Assembly: GCA_036768485.1 (NCBI GenBank)
Contig: JAVLUZ010000412.1
Coordinates: 434,001-498,000, forward strand
Source of the DNA: Mermis nigrescens
Lineage: Eukaryota; Nematoda; Enoplea; Mermithida; Mermithidae
Direction: 5' to 3'
DNA length: 64,000 bases
The translations under genes and the position numbers were made by a program. The notes beneath the pieces are model-generated. The model searched no databases and was not told where the DNA came from. It saw nothing but the letters and a program-made list of their open reading frames with translations. This document shows positions 1 to 12,017 of this stretch, in pieces (position 1 is the first letter of the stretch; the number at the start of each line of letters is the position of its first letter).

Positions 1-279
1 TGTTAACATACGACATGTGATTTAGTTGCATAGGGATAAATCCATGTTCTGCAAACAGTAACACATAATGCCAGTGAAATAGTGAGTTCGACGTTACATA
101 AATTACTCAATTTAGAAAAATGACCTGCGGCCTTTACAAAAATAAATTTCTTATTGCGATCAATCACAGTAAAATGGATGGATAGTTTTGTACTTTAAGC
201 ATTTTGAACGCACCTAAAATTTCGAAACCCAGTCACTTATTTATAGCAGGACCTTTCATACATATCTTATAAACTGCAA

Positions 280-3200
280 ATGCTGCAAATGAAAGGATTT
301 ATTGATTTGTTAGCAGTTTTATTAGTTTTGTTTGGTATTATAGAAGCCGGCTTATTTAGTAGCAAGAAAAAATATAAAGTTTCAGTAAAAGGACGTTTTG
401 TGTGCGGCGATAAACCGGCGTCGGACGTATACATTAGAATGGTTGATTCTGACAAGTGTAAGTTCTTTTTATTTCCGCAAGCTTCTTTTAAGAAGCACTT
501 CTTATGAAAATATTTATAAAATAGTTGAATAATTAAATAAAATAATTAATATTATTGATTAATTATCTGCTGCTGAAAATATTTAAATTGAAATAATTCA
601 AATCTAAACTTTAATTATTATGAAATAAATGTTACAGGCAGTCAACAATGACAATTTATCTAAATGCTACAAATAAAAACCTTTTTAAATGATAGACGAA
701 CCCTTAATGCACGGATTAATTAAGTTTCTGTAGGCAGGTTTAAGATTATATATACAAGATTTGTAAAATTTTTACTGTGAAATCATCAATGCAGTATTAA
801 GACGTCAAAATGGCATCAAAAATTGAAAAGATGTCTTCATAATGTTTTTTTGGAAAGATATATACATACACAGGGCCGTATCCAGGGGGTGGGGGCCGCC
901 CCCGAAATGGGAAAAATTTTTGTTTTACCCAAGGGTTCCCCAAAGGGAAAAATGAAAAATTGGCGAAGTGCGTCTGAAACACCCCCAAAACAGGTTTTTA
1001 GCGTACTTTTGAGCTAATAAACTCAAAATTTTCCGGCGCTTCGCGCCGGATTTATTGTTTATGTATAGTTGTATAGTTTTGTCTTCTAAACCGCTAAAAA
1101 TCGTTCGAATTTGAGTTAGACATAGAGAGCATGTCAATTTTTTTCCAGCGCTGTGCGCCGGATTCATTGTTCAGCCATAGTTTTTGCCTTCTAGCTCACT
1201 CAAAATAGCTCAAATTTGAGTTATGACATGGGAAACATGAAATTTTTCCTACGCTCCGCGCCGTAATTATTGTTTGTATATGTTTTTTGTCTTCTAGCCC
1301 GCTCAAAACCGCCCAAATTCGAGCTTGACATGCAAAATATGTCATTTTTTCGGAGCTTGGCGCCGAATTATTCATACTGTATTTTTTCTCTGTAAAGCAC
1401 AATGATTAAGTGCAAAGGCAAGAGATAATAAATAATTCGTCAATTAAGTGATGAGAAATCAGCTTAAATGATAAATTTGCTGTATATCAATATGAAATAG
1501 AGTGAAAAATTTTCAAATTTTTTGAAATTTTTTTTCACCATCGTATAGAGCTCACCGAGATACGCTCAAAACTGCCTTTATTTTCGCCTATCTCCTAATG
1601 GTTCTCGAGATATCTGGCCTCAAAATTTTTCGCCCCCCCCCGAAATAAAATCCTGAATACGGGCCTGGACATACATGTATTCGCTCAGTTGAACTAAAAA
1701 TCGGAGTGATAACCAAAGATGTGCGGATGGCCGACCGATTTGGGTGGAGAATGGTCAACCGGTCTAATGTGGTCAAAGTGACCTCAAAAACTGATATAAA
1801 TGCTAAAACAGCTTTAGAACTACTTTATTCCACGGTTTGTGGTCGATTTCATGTAATGTGCGAGTAGGTACTTTAGAAGAATATTTCCGATTTTTATCCA
1901 TTTCTAGGCCTTCATTTTTACTCATTTTTCCTAAAAAATACCCATCTTTTCATTCTGATGGGTCTAGACCCCCAAACCCTTCCTATATGCATGTCTGGTG
2001 ATAACCAGACATAAGAAAAGAGGAAAGTATGAATGTCGGCAATTAGAAATTCTGCAGATATAACTTTTTGGGACTGAACGACTAAAGGTACTCGTTACAC
2101 AGGTAAAACGTTTTCACGTTACTCTCCATTTCTTAAAATGTAAACTCCATGTAGTAATAAAATTAATCGATACGGTCAACAAACTTAAAAATTTGACTTA
2201 TAGCGACAAAACACCGATTTGAGCTAAAAATCGATAAAAACGTTTGAAAGTCTTTCTCGTTTTTCAAAGAATTGAAAATTCTAACGGAACAGTTACGCTC
2301 GAAGTGTTGCGATGCGACTAAGAGATAAAAGCCCTTAAAATTTTGATTGTGTCTCAGCAGCCCCACCAGTCCCAACAGCCCCACCGTCCCAACAGCCCCA
2401 CCATCCCAACAGCCCCACCATCCCAACAGCCCACCAAAAATCCCAAGAACCCCACCCGTCCCAACAGCCCCACCAGTCCCAACAGCCCTACCGTCCAAAC
2501 AGCCCCACCAATAATCCCAACAGCCCCACCAATTCCAACAGCCCCACTGTCTCAACAACCCCACCGTCCCAACAGCCCCACCGTATTAACAGCCCCACCA
2601 ATTATCCCAACAGCCCCACCACTCCCAAGAGCTCCACCAATCCCAGCAGTTTCACCTTCCAGCAGTCCTACCGTTTCAACAGTCGCACTGTCCCAACCAC
2701 ACATAAGCGTGGGTGAGGGGATGTTTAAAGTTTACTCCCCCAACCCGAAATTCTGGAAATACCACAAATTATGGTAGACCCCAGAATTCTATTTTTAGCA
2801 CATTTCTCGGTCACTTCACCCCACCAGATCCACAGAATTTGTTCGCTGCCAATGTTGGTTCCAACTGCCCCACTGTTATAATCATAGATGCACAGCACGA
2901 CCGGTCTGAAGAAGGAGTTATGAGCCAAAAATGATCTCAAAACTGGTATGAATGTTAAAATAGCGTAAAAACTACGCTAATCCACATTTTCTGGCTATTT
3001 TGAAGCAGATTAGCGTGAAAGTTTTGATTTTCATTTAATTTTAACACTTATCTTTTTCTTTTTCTCCATAGAAGTTTTTATTTTTTTCCAGCAGTCTAGA
3101 CTAGACCATAATGAGCAGCAATCTAATCTTGTGAAATGGCTCGAATGAGGCAAAATCCCGGATTGCGCAAAAATGCTAAAGCTTCAATTCTGGCGGGTCT

Positions 3201-4767
3201 ACCATTTTCTTAGGTAGAGTTATTCTAAAAATGTAAACCTGCACGCTCGTGTATGATCTTGATGAAATATACGAAGTCGAAAAATAGTCAAAAAATATCT
3301 TTCATAAAAAATTAATATTGCCTGTTTCAAAAGTACATACGCCAAACGTATTTCTCGTATAATAGCGATTGCAGTAATGATTGGGCTGCTGGGATTACTG
3401 TTGGGGCTGTTGGGACGATTGGGCTGTTGGGACGGTGGGGCTGTTGGAACGGTGGGGCTGTTGAAACGGTGGGGCTGTTGGGATTGGTGGGGCTGTTGGG
3501 ATTGGTGGGGCTGTTGGGATTGTTGGTGGGCCTGTTGGGACGGTGGGGCTGTTGGGACTGGCGGGGCTGTTGGGACGGGTGGGGCTGTTGAGATGTTTGG
3601 TGGGGCTGTTGGTACGGTGGGGCTGTTGGGACTGATGGGGCTGTTGAGACATCACCAAAATTTCAAGATCTTGTGTGGTGATGAATTATCAGAGCCTAAC
3701 TTATACAAGATGCATTGAATTTTTATTTATAGCCAGAGATAACACGATGGGTGAAACGAACACGGATTCGACTGGCTCGTTCAAATTCGAAGGCGAATTG
3801 AAGCAGCGTGAGCAGCCATATCCAAAGCTTAAAATCTACCATAAATGCGATAATACGGATGCTGTAAGTGTTACTTTCACTCAAATATTACGTGCGTACT
3901 TCATTTACTTGTAAAGTACCATCAAAATTCATTTTTTCGTGCACACATTAATTTAGAGCAATTCTCCGTTTTAAAATAAAGAATGCAAGTCGTCTTTGAA
4001 TCGTCTACATATATTTAAAAATTTATATCCCTGTCCGGCTAGCCTGATTAGAAATCATAAGCCTACAATGTCGGACTTATGGACTTCTAAGTAAGATGCA
4101 AGTAACTAAAAGAATTCATACTTGTTCATTGTGTTTGTTTGCTCTTTGTTTGCTCTTTCAATTTTCGGCAAATTTTATATACGTACATATACCTGCGTAC
4201 GCAGAATTTTTTAAGGAAAGGGGCGATCCAAAATTTGGTGATCCAATATTTCGGGATATGTTTGTAGATGCGCAAAATTCTAACTTTTGGGAAAAAAATT
4301 CATTTTCTCTTAATAGGTTATAAGAATTGACGTTTTTTGGCCGGGCTTGTGATAAACTTGTGGAAATAATGATGCCACGACGCTAAGCGCCGAAAATTTT
4401 TATATTTTAAATAAAAAATGTCATTCCATGCATTATCTTACCTTTCAAGAAATTTTTGGGTCTAAGGGGGGCGGTCGCTCACAGTCAATGATTACACTGT
4501 TTATTTCTGATTCGTCCATCTTTTTCAATTATTGAAAGCTTCATGCTTGATTAATTCATTGAAATCATTTTTATGAACTATGTCATTCACTTTCAAGAAA
4601 TTGTCGTCCGTGTTCAGAGTACATTTACGCACCTTTTATCTTAGAAATGCCAACGCAGATGGAAAGTGGGAATACCAGAGAAATTTATTAATTCGGATAA
4701 CGTCTTCGATACTGGGTCATTTAACTTGGAATTGAGACTTGAAGACGAAACGCACGAATGCCCCTGA
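280..4767 (+). CDS. Transthyretin-like (TTL) family secreted protein, gene 1, three exons
   Basis: The exons are 280-457, 3733-3863 and 4645-4767. Junction phases are 1 and 0, donors are GTAAGT twice, acceptors are TATAG and TTAG, and the total is 432 nt (143 residues plus stop). Residues 1-24 form a hydrophobic signal peptide; ATG 289 is an alternative start three codons in. The family motif KGRFVCG lies near residue 37, followed by a Thr-Gly-Phe-Gly strand region, IYHKC near residue 94 and a C-terminal KCQRRWKVGIPEKFI block. The last residues include one more Cys. TTL proteins are small secreted beta-sandwich proteins, abundant in nematodes; a few in C. elegans act in apoptotic-cell clearance or neuroprotection, but most have no known role. 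This copy has PYPKLKIYHKC where genes 2 and 3 have IDPY, so it is the most divergent of the three. Intron 1 (3.3 kb) holds a hAT MITE and a foldback structure. No AATAAA is evident just after the stop. Confidence 0.82.
871..1667. mobile_element. hAT-type non-autonomous element, family A, copy 1
   Basis: The left end reads CAGGGCCGTATCCAGG and the right end CCTGAATACGGGCCTG, an inverted pair. The flanks are TACATACA (863-870) and GACATACA (1668-1675), an 8-bp target duplication with one mismatch. The interior has no credible ORF. It is about 800 bp and aligns along its length with 32671-33481. It lies in intron 1 of TTL gene 1. Confidence 0.8.
1668..2336. other. Intron stretch without recognised gene
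   Basis: This lies between the family A element and the foldback structure in intron 1 of TTL gene 1. It is AT-rich with scattered short repeat fragments. I see no exon-like segment. Confidence 0.5.
2337..3664. repeat. Foldback-like structure 1 with minisatellite arms (CAGCCCCACC / GGTGGGGCTG)
   Basis: The left arm, about 2340-2700, is a tandem array of units around CCCAACAGCCCCACC. The right arm, about 3380-3660, is the same array in opposite orientation. Both outer edges share a non-repetitive boundary (AAATTTTG followed by TGTCTC-type sequence), so the inverted homology extends beyond the array. The roughly 680-bp centre includes a segment also found near 22600-22700. The Pro-rich and Gly/Trp-rich reading frames here are products of the repeat. 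Confidence 0.75.
3864..4644 (+). other. Intron 2 of TTL gene 1
   Basis: This 781-bp intron starts GTAAGT and ends TTAG. I recognise no repeat family or RNA gene inside it. One short open frame near 4096-4320 has no similarity that I recognise. Confidence 0.6.
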
Positions 4768-5102
4768 TCACATATATTATTTATATTATATCATCTATTT
4801 ATGTATTTTTGTACGTAGGCACATGCTAGAAATAATGCCTCGTTTGCTATTCGTATGTATTCTTACCATTTCTTTAGTACTTTCATAAGTTACGCAACAC
4901 ATTGCTGATGTCGACAATGTGAAACAAAGTTGCAAAACTTCAGGACAGAATTTTTCATGTTTTAAAACACTAGCAGAAAGATCGCAAAAATGTGATCTGG
5001 TGATAGGAATATTAGGTTCGGCAAGATGATTTCGAATATTACATAATTGGCTTTCTGTTGAACTTGTATTCCATGTCGCTCGAATTTTCATATTAACATC
5101 TG

Positions 5103-5704
5103 CAGGGGCGGATTTAAGGGAAGGGGGTGGGGCGGCCGCCCCCTCCCCCATCGGCCCAAAATAGTTGTAGTGATAAAAAATCAATATGTAATTTGCAATT
5201 ATTTTCAACTGTCAGGGATCATAATTTCTCAAATTTTTTGGGCGCTTCGAGTCAGATAATACCTATTAATGACATATGTTTACTTTTCTGGCGACCTGTA
5301 AGCCATTTTTCGCTCCTGGAATAGGTTTCAAAATAATTTCAATAGCAGAAACTGTTTTAGCATAGATTCCTTCTATTTTCATACATAATTTTTGACATTC
5401 CACGTCAAATACAGGAAATCGAGCAGTACTTCGAGCTTCTAAATCTCCTCCGCCTAAACTTCACAAGGTTTCCGGCGCTCCGCGGCGGATTTTAGCTAGT
5501 CATAGAAATCTAATGATTTTTTACCACGGAATTGTCAAGATTTTCAAAATTTTTTGAAAAAATATTGCATCAAAAATGATCTTAAATAAAAGTAGACGAT
5601 GTAAAATGCCCAAAAAACATTATTTCGCACGTGAAGAGCAATTGGACCTATTTTCGACTATTTTTTGAACGCCCATCCTGTGGAGAATCCTAGATCCGCC
5701 ACTG
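5103..5704. mobile_element. hAT-type non-autonomous element, family B (reverse orientation)
   Basis: The ends are CAGGGGCGGATTTAAGG and CCTAGATCCGCCACTG. Perfect 8-bp target duplications AACATCTG lie at 5095-5102 and 5705-5712. It contains the GC-rich palindromic core CGGCGCTCCGCGGCGG near 5470. There is no coding capacity. Confidence 0.82.
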
Positions 5705-6200
5705 AACATCTGATTCGAAGTAAAATTTCCTAGCAGAAGTTAGGCAAATTAACAAATCAAAAATGTTGTTCAAAAAGTGCATCAATAAAAAAATCATTGG
5801 CAAAGTATCAAAGTCATTGCCTGTGTGGTCTCAGCGTTTACAAGAAGTTTCATCGCCGACTCACTTCGATCACTCTGAGATTTTTGACATTTTTTATTTC
5901 TAAACTCCTAGGCTGCTCATTTTTTTCAGTATTACTTTCTTTAGCCCACCAGCGATTTGGTCAAGCTGAGAAATAGCCTTTACGAAAACCTGATGCGTTC
6001 ACTATCTTACCCCGCGTGCAAGAATGATACGCGAAATATGTAGAATATGGAATAAATACTGACATCTATAATCACGGCTAAAAAACTGGAAGGACCGGAT
6101 TTCTCAAGATCCCATGTGCCTGTTAAGTTCGCAACTCTAATCCTAGCAACCGACCTCCTTCCGCGGTTTATGAATACTCGATACAAGACGGAAACCTTTG
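5705..6200. other. Intergenic stretch, nothing recognised
   Basis: AT-rich sequence between two transposon copies. I see no splice-bounded coding segment or structured RNA. Confidence 0.4.
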
Positions 6201-6361
6201 TAGTCTGTTTCACATAAGTTTGGGCACAACTTTTAAGAATTTTTTCGAAAGTAAGTCGACGGATTGTGATAATTATATATCAGATCAATGCTATAATCTC
6301 AATGTCGGCTTATTGTCGGACATGGTTTTTAAAATTTATGCTAAAACTTATGTGAAACACT
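6201..6361. mobile_element. Small palindromic MITE, family E, copy 1
   Basis: The ends are TAGTCTGTTTCACATAA and its imperfect inverse near 6345-6360. The centre holds the family hallmark ATATATCAGATCAATGCTATAAT followed by a CGGCTTATTGTCGGAC block. The copy is about 160 bp; similar copies lie at 14749-14919, 18529-18843, 33483-33594 and in 35.7-37.8 kb. Confidence 0.65.
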
Positions 6362-6779
6362 CGAGAACAATTAAGCAGGACCTATTTACATCTTAAGACA
6401 ATCCTTATGCATTTGCAGGCCCGCATGTTACACTTGCGTATTCCTTAAATCATAGGTAGCGTGTTAGCATGTACTTAAAATATATCTACTTGGGTACCCC
6501 CAACATACTCCCTACAGCAACACAGGGACACTTCTGTGTTGTGCGATTTTTAAAAAAATAGATAATAAAATAATTCGATGTAGCCATTTTTTATTTTTTC
6601 CTATCCTTACCCGGTGTGTAAAGAGCGTATGAACTTTTACTGTAACGTTATAACATAAAGTTTTTTAAATTTTGGTCAGCGACACAACTTATCAAACTTA
6701 GTTTTGCATTCTGTGTCGTCTAGGTTTTTTTAAGTGTAGACAATTCATTAAGCTCGATAGCGCTTCTTTAATTTTTTGA

Positions 6780-8620
6780 AGAGAAACTTATTTTCAGAGT
6801 GACAGTGTAAAGAGTGGAAAGAATCTGAGGGTGAAAAAACACATTTTGGCCTGTTTTTTGTCTGCCAAAAACTCCAGTTATGAGTACCGAAAATTTATTC
6901 CAGCAGAAATGTACTACGACTCAATGGCTACATTCGGCTTACCTGCAAATTTTTTTTACAATAAATACGGACTTAGATCCAGGAGGTCAAACTTTACACT
7001 CTAGTGGATGGTGTAAAAAACAGCTTTTGTCGGAGATTTCTCCGCCAACTTCTCCAATTATAAGTCGGGACAAATTAAATGGAATAAAATTAAAATTTGT
7101 TTGAAGGGCTACACATCGCAGCAAATTGCGTTTGAAAAACTCAAAATTGACTTACTTATCGAAGTGTAAAGTTCGACATCGGGGGTGAAACTTTGGGCAA
7201 AAAAAACACGTTTTTCCAATTTTTTGATTGGTCAATATGTCAAATATTTTGCGGAACAGACGTTTTCCACGCACAAACGTACAACGGATCAAAGGCTATA
7301 AACTGGCCCAAACCGAATTTCTATACACTCAATGGGAAGTTAGGTCCAGATTTTTAAAGTTCACAATGTGGTAGATGGTGGAAAAATACGTTTTGGTTCT
7401 TTTTTTTGTTCGCCAACTTCTCCGTTTAGAAGTCCGGATGGGGTGAATAGAATGAAAATAAAGTACTTTCTAAGGGGTATGCGTCACACAAATTGTGTTT
7501 ATTTACATCAATATTGAGCTTTTTGGGAGGTGTAAAGTCTAAAACCGGGGGTGTTTAACTTGTTTATGTCTTGTTTTTTCTTTTTCCTGTCAACTTCTCC
7601 GTTTATGAGTCTGGACATGATCATAAGTCTGTAAATGTACCAGAAGTCAAACGTCATACGTCAGTTGGGTGCGTTTGTTTACACTCAACAGCGGCCTAGA
7701 ATGGTTTACATGCAATAGCAATATTTATTTGCCCTCAGACCATTGTGGAGATTTAATATTTTCATAAATAATGATCGTAAAACAGAGTTATATCAGGATT
7801 AAGAATCCGACTAAAATCTTCTTTACACTAGGTGGTTGTTTAAAGTTTATACTAAAAATTAACTTTACTTCGAGAGCGCTGCAAAAGCTTATTTTTTCAA
7901 AATGTTCTATGTAATGTCAGAATTACGAATCTGACTGTTAATTTTCTCTACACTCCGTGGTTGAGTGACGTGTACACTATTCGCTTACTGTTGATGAGTA
8001 AGGTTTACACTGCTAATTTATTTTACATCCAGAGCGTTGCAAAATGTAAATTTTTTCCAAAATATGTTCCGTAAGGCCAGGATTACGAATCCGACTGTAT
8101 GTTTTCTTTACACCCAGTAGTCGTATAAAGTTTACACTGAAAATTAACTTTGGTTTTAGAGCGTTGCAAAAACTTAATGTTTTCACAATGTTACATGTAA
8201 CGTCAGGATTACGAATCTGGGTATGAGTGTTCTTTACACCCAGTAGTTGCGTGAAGTTTACGATGAAAACATTTGATCTGTTCAAATAAGGTAAGATTGT
8301 TTTGTTTAGAAAAGACAAAGCTAATGTTCAAAACAGTGACGGATCCAGGATTTTACTAAGGGGGGGCGGTACCCCTAAGGGGGCGGAACCCTGACTTGGG
8401 CGGAAAAATTAACCGTTTTAACCCGAAAATCGCTGAAAATCGCTCAAACATACTTAATTTTGCGCACTATTTTGGGCCAATTGGGGCGGGGGGCGGCCGC
8501 CCTCGCCCCCTCCCCTAAATCCGCCCCTGGTTCAAAACAATATTGTTTTGCGCATTCTTGGACTGCTGTCATTATTGTGGTATGTTACCGCATGTATTTA
8601 CTGACTGGTTCATTGAACAA
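6780..8620. repeat. Long interspersed repeat (unit X) with internal degenerate tandem segments
   Basis: This stretch recurs in inverted orientation at about 15690-17900. Its first half repeats a phrase like CCAACTTCTCCGTTTATGAG every few hundred bases. Its second half (about 7790-8330) is four degenerate copies of a 125-160 bp unit built on CAGGATTACGAATC followed by CTTTACAC. It is interrupted at 8334-8529 by a hAT MITE that is absent from the other copy. No coding potential was recognised. Confidence 0.6.
8334..8529. mobile_element. Short hAT-type MITE, family B derivative
   Basis: The ends are CAGTGACGGATCCAGG and AAATCCGCCCCTG, flanked by perfect duplications GTTCAAAA (8326-8333 and 8530-8537). 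The inverted duplicate of this region near 15785 runs straight through without the insertion, providing an empty site. A close relative is at 54015-54200. Confidence 0.85.
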
Positions 8621-9302
8621 ACAGGACGAATATACATGGATATACGCATTATTAAGGACATAAAAGGAGGGGACTAGGGGAAAGTTACCTATGTATGCCT
8701 GTGAAAGTTGTAAGAATCTAATAAAAATTAGACTATCGCTAAAACACCCTAAAATTCACAGTATATTTTGTGGCTTCTGAAAAAAGCGTGGCTTCACAAA
8801 ACATTGTTCACTGGCTCAGATAAAAAGATTATAAAGAAGCCTTGATGTGCTTCAATAAGCGATTCAGTTTCTTATCAATATTAACATAACATTTAACATT
8901 TACATTAAACATTAAACTGACATTTACATAATTAATCGTCAGAGGCTTGATACCTAAGTGAATTATGACAAGCATACCATCTTGTTAATTGCTGCTCCAT
9001 ACAATGCTCACCATACTAGCGGAACAATGCACATTATGTCGTTTTTTATTAGTGATTGCTTCTTTTCTAGAAATAAGCTATTCATGTTATATATTTTTAC
9101 GTCGGAGGTGCGACTTTCTTCTGCAGGCCGCAGAACATACTTCGATTTCAGGGTGTTTTAGCAGAAGTCTAATTTTCAATACATTCTAACAACTGCATGC
9201 ATAGATAATTTTTCCTTTGTCCCCTCCGTTTATATCCTTAATGATGCGTAATTCCAAGTATATTCGTCCTTTTTGTTCCATCTGAGCATTTTTCTTTGCT
9301 AG
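8600..9302. mobile_element. Long-TIR element, family G, copy 1
   Basis: The left end (GACGAATATACATGG, then AAAAGGAGGGGACTAGG) is the inverse of the right end (CCCCTCCGTTTATATCC, then TATTCGTCC, ending CTTTGCTAGT near 9302). The middle is AT-rich and non-coding. A better preserved copy lies at 14923-15680. The left edge is imprecise. Confidence 0.55.
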
Positions 9303-9944
9303 TGATTCTCTCTTTCGATTATCTCTTTGATAACAAACCATCAATAGAGACATACCTAATTACTTTCATGACACTTGCTTCTATGTGATTCTTAGAGACA
9401 CTGCTGTATTTTGCTTGAATATTTCAGAAAGGTAATATGCAAGCCAAGATCAAAGACAGCAGTTCAAACATAACCATAGCTAATTCTACTTGCCTTTTTA
9501 TCGCTCTATCTATCAATCTGTGATGCAGGCCAGATTTGGCCTTGCGCTCTATAACGAAAGAATTCGCCGTTGTAAATTAGAGAATATCTTCAATCTTAAA
9601 ATTTTCAAAATTCAATAACTAGCTGTTTAAAAAAATGATGCTGCATTTCGAAGCATTATTTAGATCAACGTAAATTTCAAAAGTTCAGCATAAATTTCAA
9701 CATACAAATTCAAAATTTGGGGTCACGCAATCTTAACTTCTAGGTATCAGCATTTACGATGGCGAAACCTTTCTTACTTAATAAAAACTGCGACGTTGCA
9801 GTGCTATTTTATAGAAGGCGTAATTTTAATAGATATTTTTGAATCAATATGTGCACTTTTTACCTTTCCTTTATAAGCACGTTTTCTTCTTTCAAGCTTA
9901 AACATCTTTCTAGCTCCATTCAGCCACAAAACACATGCTATACG
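9303..9944. other. Intergenic stretch, nothing recognised
   Basis: AT-rich sequence between a family G and a family B element. No gene-like segment was seen. Confidence 0.4.
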
Positions 9945-10566
9945 CAGTGGCGGATCTAGGATTTTCCCAGGGGGCGGTACCCAAAATTTTCCGGAAACAG
10001 CCAAAAATAGATCCAAAAATTTGCTCTTCAGGTACGAAGTAGCTTTTTTTCGGCGTTTTCATTGTCTACGTTTGTTTAAAATCACTTTTGACGCAACATT
10101 TTCCGAAAAATTTCGAAATTTTCGACGATTTTGTGCCAAAAAAATCATTAAATTTCTTTGACTTTAGCGAAAATCTGGCATAAAAATTTGTGAAATTCAG
10201 GCTGAAGGACGTTTGGAAGCTTGATTTACTGCTCGATTTCTTGTATTTGTAGCATTTGACGCCGGACGTCGAAACCTTTTTAAGTTATGCTCGAAAATAA
10301 AAGAAACCTATGCTGAAAAAGCTTTTCTGCTCTTGAAATTGTTTCGGAAGCTATTACATGAGCAAAAATGGCTTCCAGATCGTAAAGAAAGCAAATAAAT
10401 GCCATTAAAAGGTATTATCTGGCGCAAAGCGCCGAAAAATTTTGAGAAATTATGATCTCTGACGGCTAAAAATCATTGCAAATTTCATACCCATTCTTTG
10501 TCTCGCAAAATATTTTTGGCCAATGTCGGAGGGCTGCCGCCCCCTACCCGCTTAAATCCGCCCCTG
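9945..10566. mobile_element. hAT-type non-autonomous element, family B
   Basis: The ends are CAGTGGCGGATCTAGG and AAATCCGCCCCTG. The 8-bp flanks are GCTATACG (9937-9944) and GTTATACG (10567-10574), with one mismatch. The length is 622 bp, essentially full size for the family, and it aligns with 23459-24076. It contains GGCGCAAAGCGCCG near 10420. Confidence 0.82.
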
Positions 10567-11010
10567 GTTATACGATGGAGGTAGATAGGTAGGCATCTGA
10601 GATGAATTTCAGACCACAACTGGTGCACTTGATTACGTAATGTTGCGATTTTTTAAGCCTACTCTGCTAATCCCTTTAAGATTAAAAAATCTTATGACTA
10701 GAGTCTCGTTTATAAATGCCTATTGCTTTTGGAGAGCAAAAGAAAATATGGCTCCGTAGACCGAATTATATAAGACAAAATCTATGTAAATTCGATATTT
10801 TCATCGAAAAGTAGATGATCATTTACGTAAACCGTACAATGCTACGACGTATCATTTTCTTCCATGTTTAGGAAGGTACAATGTTAAACTGAAGCAATCG
10901 TTGTATTACAGTGAGTCAGCAAAGTAAGTGATCTCTTATCTGATAACACAACGAAGTCAACGCTTCATTTTTCTTATCTAACGGCTGCGCTGTATTTTAA
11001 TTTCATTTAT

Positions 11011-11015
11011 TTCAG
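11011..11015 (+). promoter_or_regulatory. Candidate trans-splice acceptor upstream of TTL gene 2
   Basis: A TTTCAG acceptor preceded by T-rich sequence lies about 20 nt before the ATG at 11036. That spacing suits spliced-leader addition in nematodes. An ordinary 5'UTR intron would look the same. Confidence 0.3.
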
Positions 11016-11035
11016 GTAACAAAAAGCTTTGTAGA

Positions 11036-11974
11036 ATGACGTTATACAACGTCTTGTTCTTAGTAATTTTTATCTTAAGCGAAACGACAGTTTTCTGTTT
11101 TGGGAGAAAACAAAGCATATCAGCCAAAGGACGAGTGCTATGTGGTATTAAACCAGTTCCAAACATATTAGTACGCCTTTACGACGAGGATGACGGTAAT
11201 TAAGTAATTAAGCTCATTTCAAAGTATCTGCATAAAATAGTGTCAAATTTTGCTATAAGTGACGAGGATACCTACTTCTTGCTTCCGTCAGAAATTCCCC
11301 AGTATATAAATTTGCATTTTTTAGTGTTCAATAACATTTATTTGATTACATAGGATTTGATCCCGATGATCTTATGGATGAAAAAAGAACAGACAGTGAC
11401 GGGGATTTTAGCGTACAAGGACACGAAGACGAATTCACCCCAATCGACCCATACGTTATATTTTATCACGACTGTAATAACAAAGGAAATGTGAGTGCAT
11501 CGAACACTTTATAGAAATGTCTGAATTCTAATTAAACGGCTGCTTCGTGGTTTTTATTAGCAGGATGGTTTCTAAATCTAATTGGAACTAGTGAATCAAA
11601 GAAAGTGTTGCCTAGTGATCTAAATTTAATTCTAACGTAATTATTGGTGTAAAGTTTCGTAATGTGTGATTGATTAATTATTTGCCTGATACGCAAATTT
11701 TTCTTGGTGTAAAGAATTTTATAAAAGTTACGCAAAAAAAAGATGTAATAAACATATTTAATCGTTTGAATCTTCACTGACAGTATGCCGAGTACATTGA
11801 AGTCCGTACTCCGTAAAGGCTGAAAAATATGCTCCTTATTAGAAATGCAAACGGACGCTGAAGATCAAACTACCTGACAAGTACATAGATTCCAATAAGA
11901 CTATCGATATTGGAACTTGGAACCTTGAAGGAATAATGGACGATGAAAAATCTGATTGCTCAATTAAAGCCTGA
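11036..11974 (+). CDS. Transthyretin-like (TTL) family secreted protein, gene 2, three exons
   Basis: The exons are 11036-11195, 11354-11490 and 11843-11974, joined in phases 1 and 0 and totalling 429 nt (142 residues plus stop). The N-terminal 22 or so residues are a signal peptide ending near VFCFG. Family features follow in order: AKGRVLCG near residue 32, GFDPDDLM opening exon 2, then EFTPIDPYVIFYHDC, and in exon 3 KCKRTLKIKLPDKYI with a last Cys seven residues before the stop. This is the compact member of the cluster: both introns are under 360 bp, against several kilobases in its neighbours, so it shows best what the ancestral gene looked like. Family, fold and secretion are well supported. 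The ligand or partner cannot be told from sequence. Confidence 0.88.
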
Positions 11975-12011
11975 TTCAGATAATTTTCAGTTGATTTACT
12001 TAAATTCATTG

Positions 12012-12017
12012 AATAAA
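12012..12017 (+). terminator. Polyadenylation signal AATAAA for TTL gene 2
   Basis: A canonical AATAAA hexamer lies 38 nt after the TGA of TTL gene 2, at a usual distance for a short nematode 3'UTR. Confidence 0.5.

Noticed and set aside
2163..3718. Gly/Trp-rich and Pro/Ser-rich open frames of 87-144 codons
   Set aside because: They are translations of the inverted GGTGGGGCTGTTGGGA minisatellite arms, with no splice or family support.
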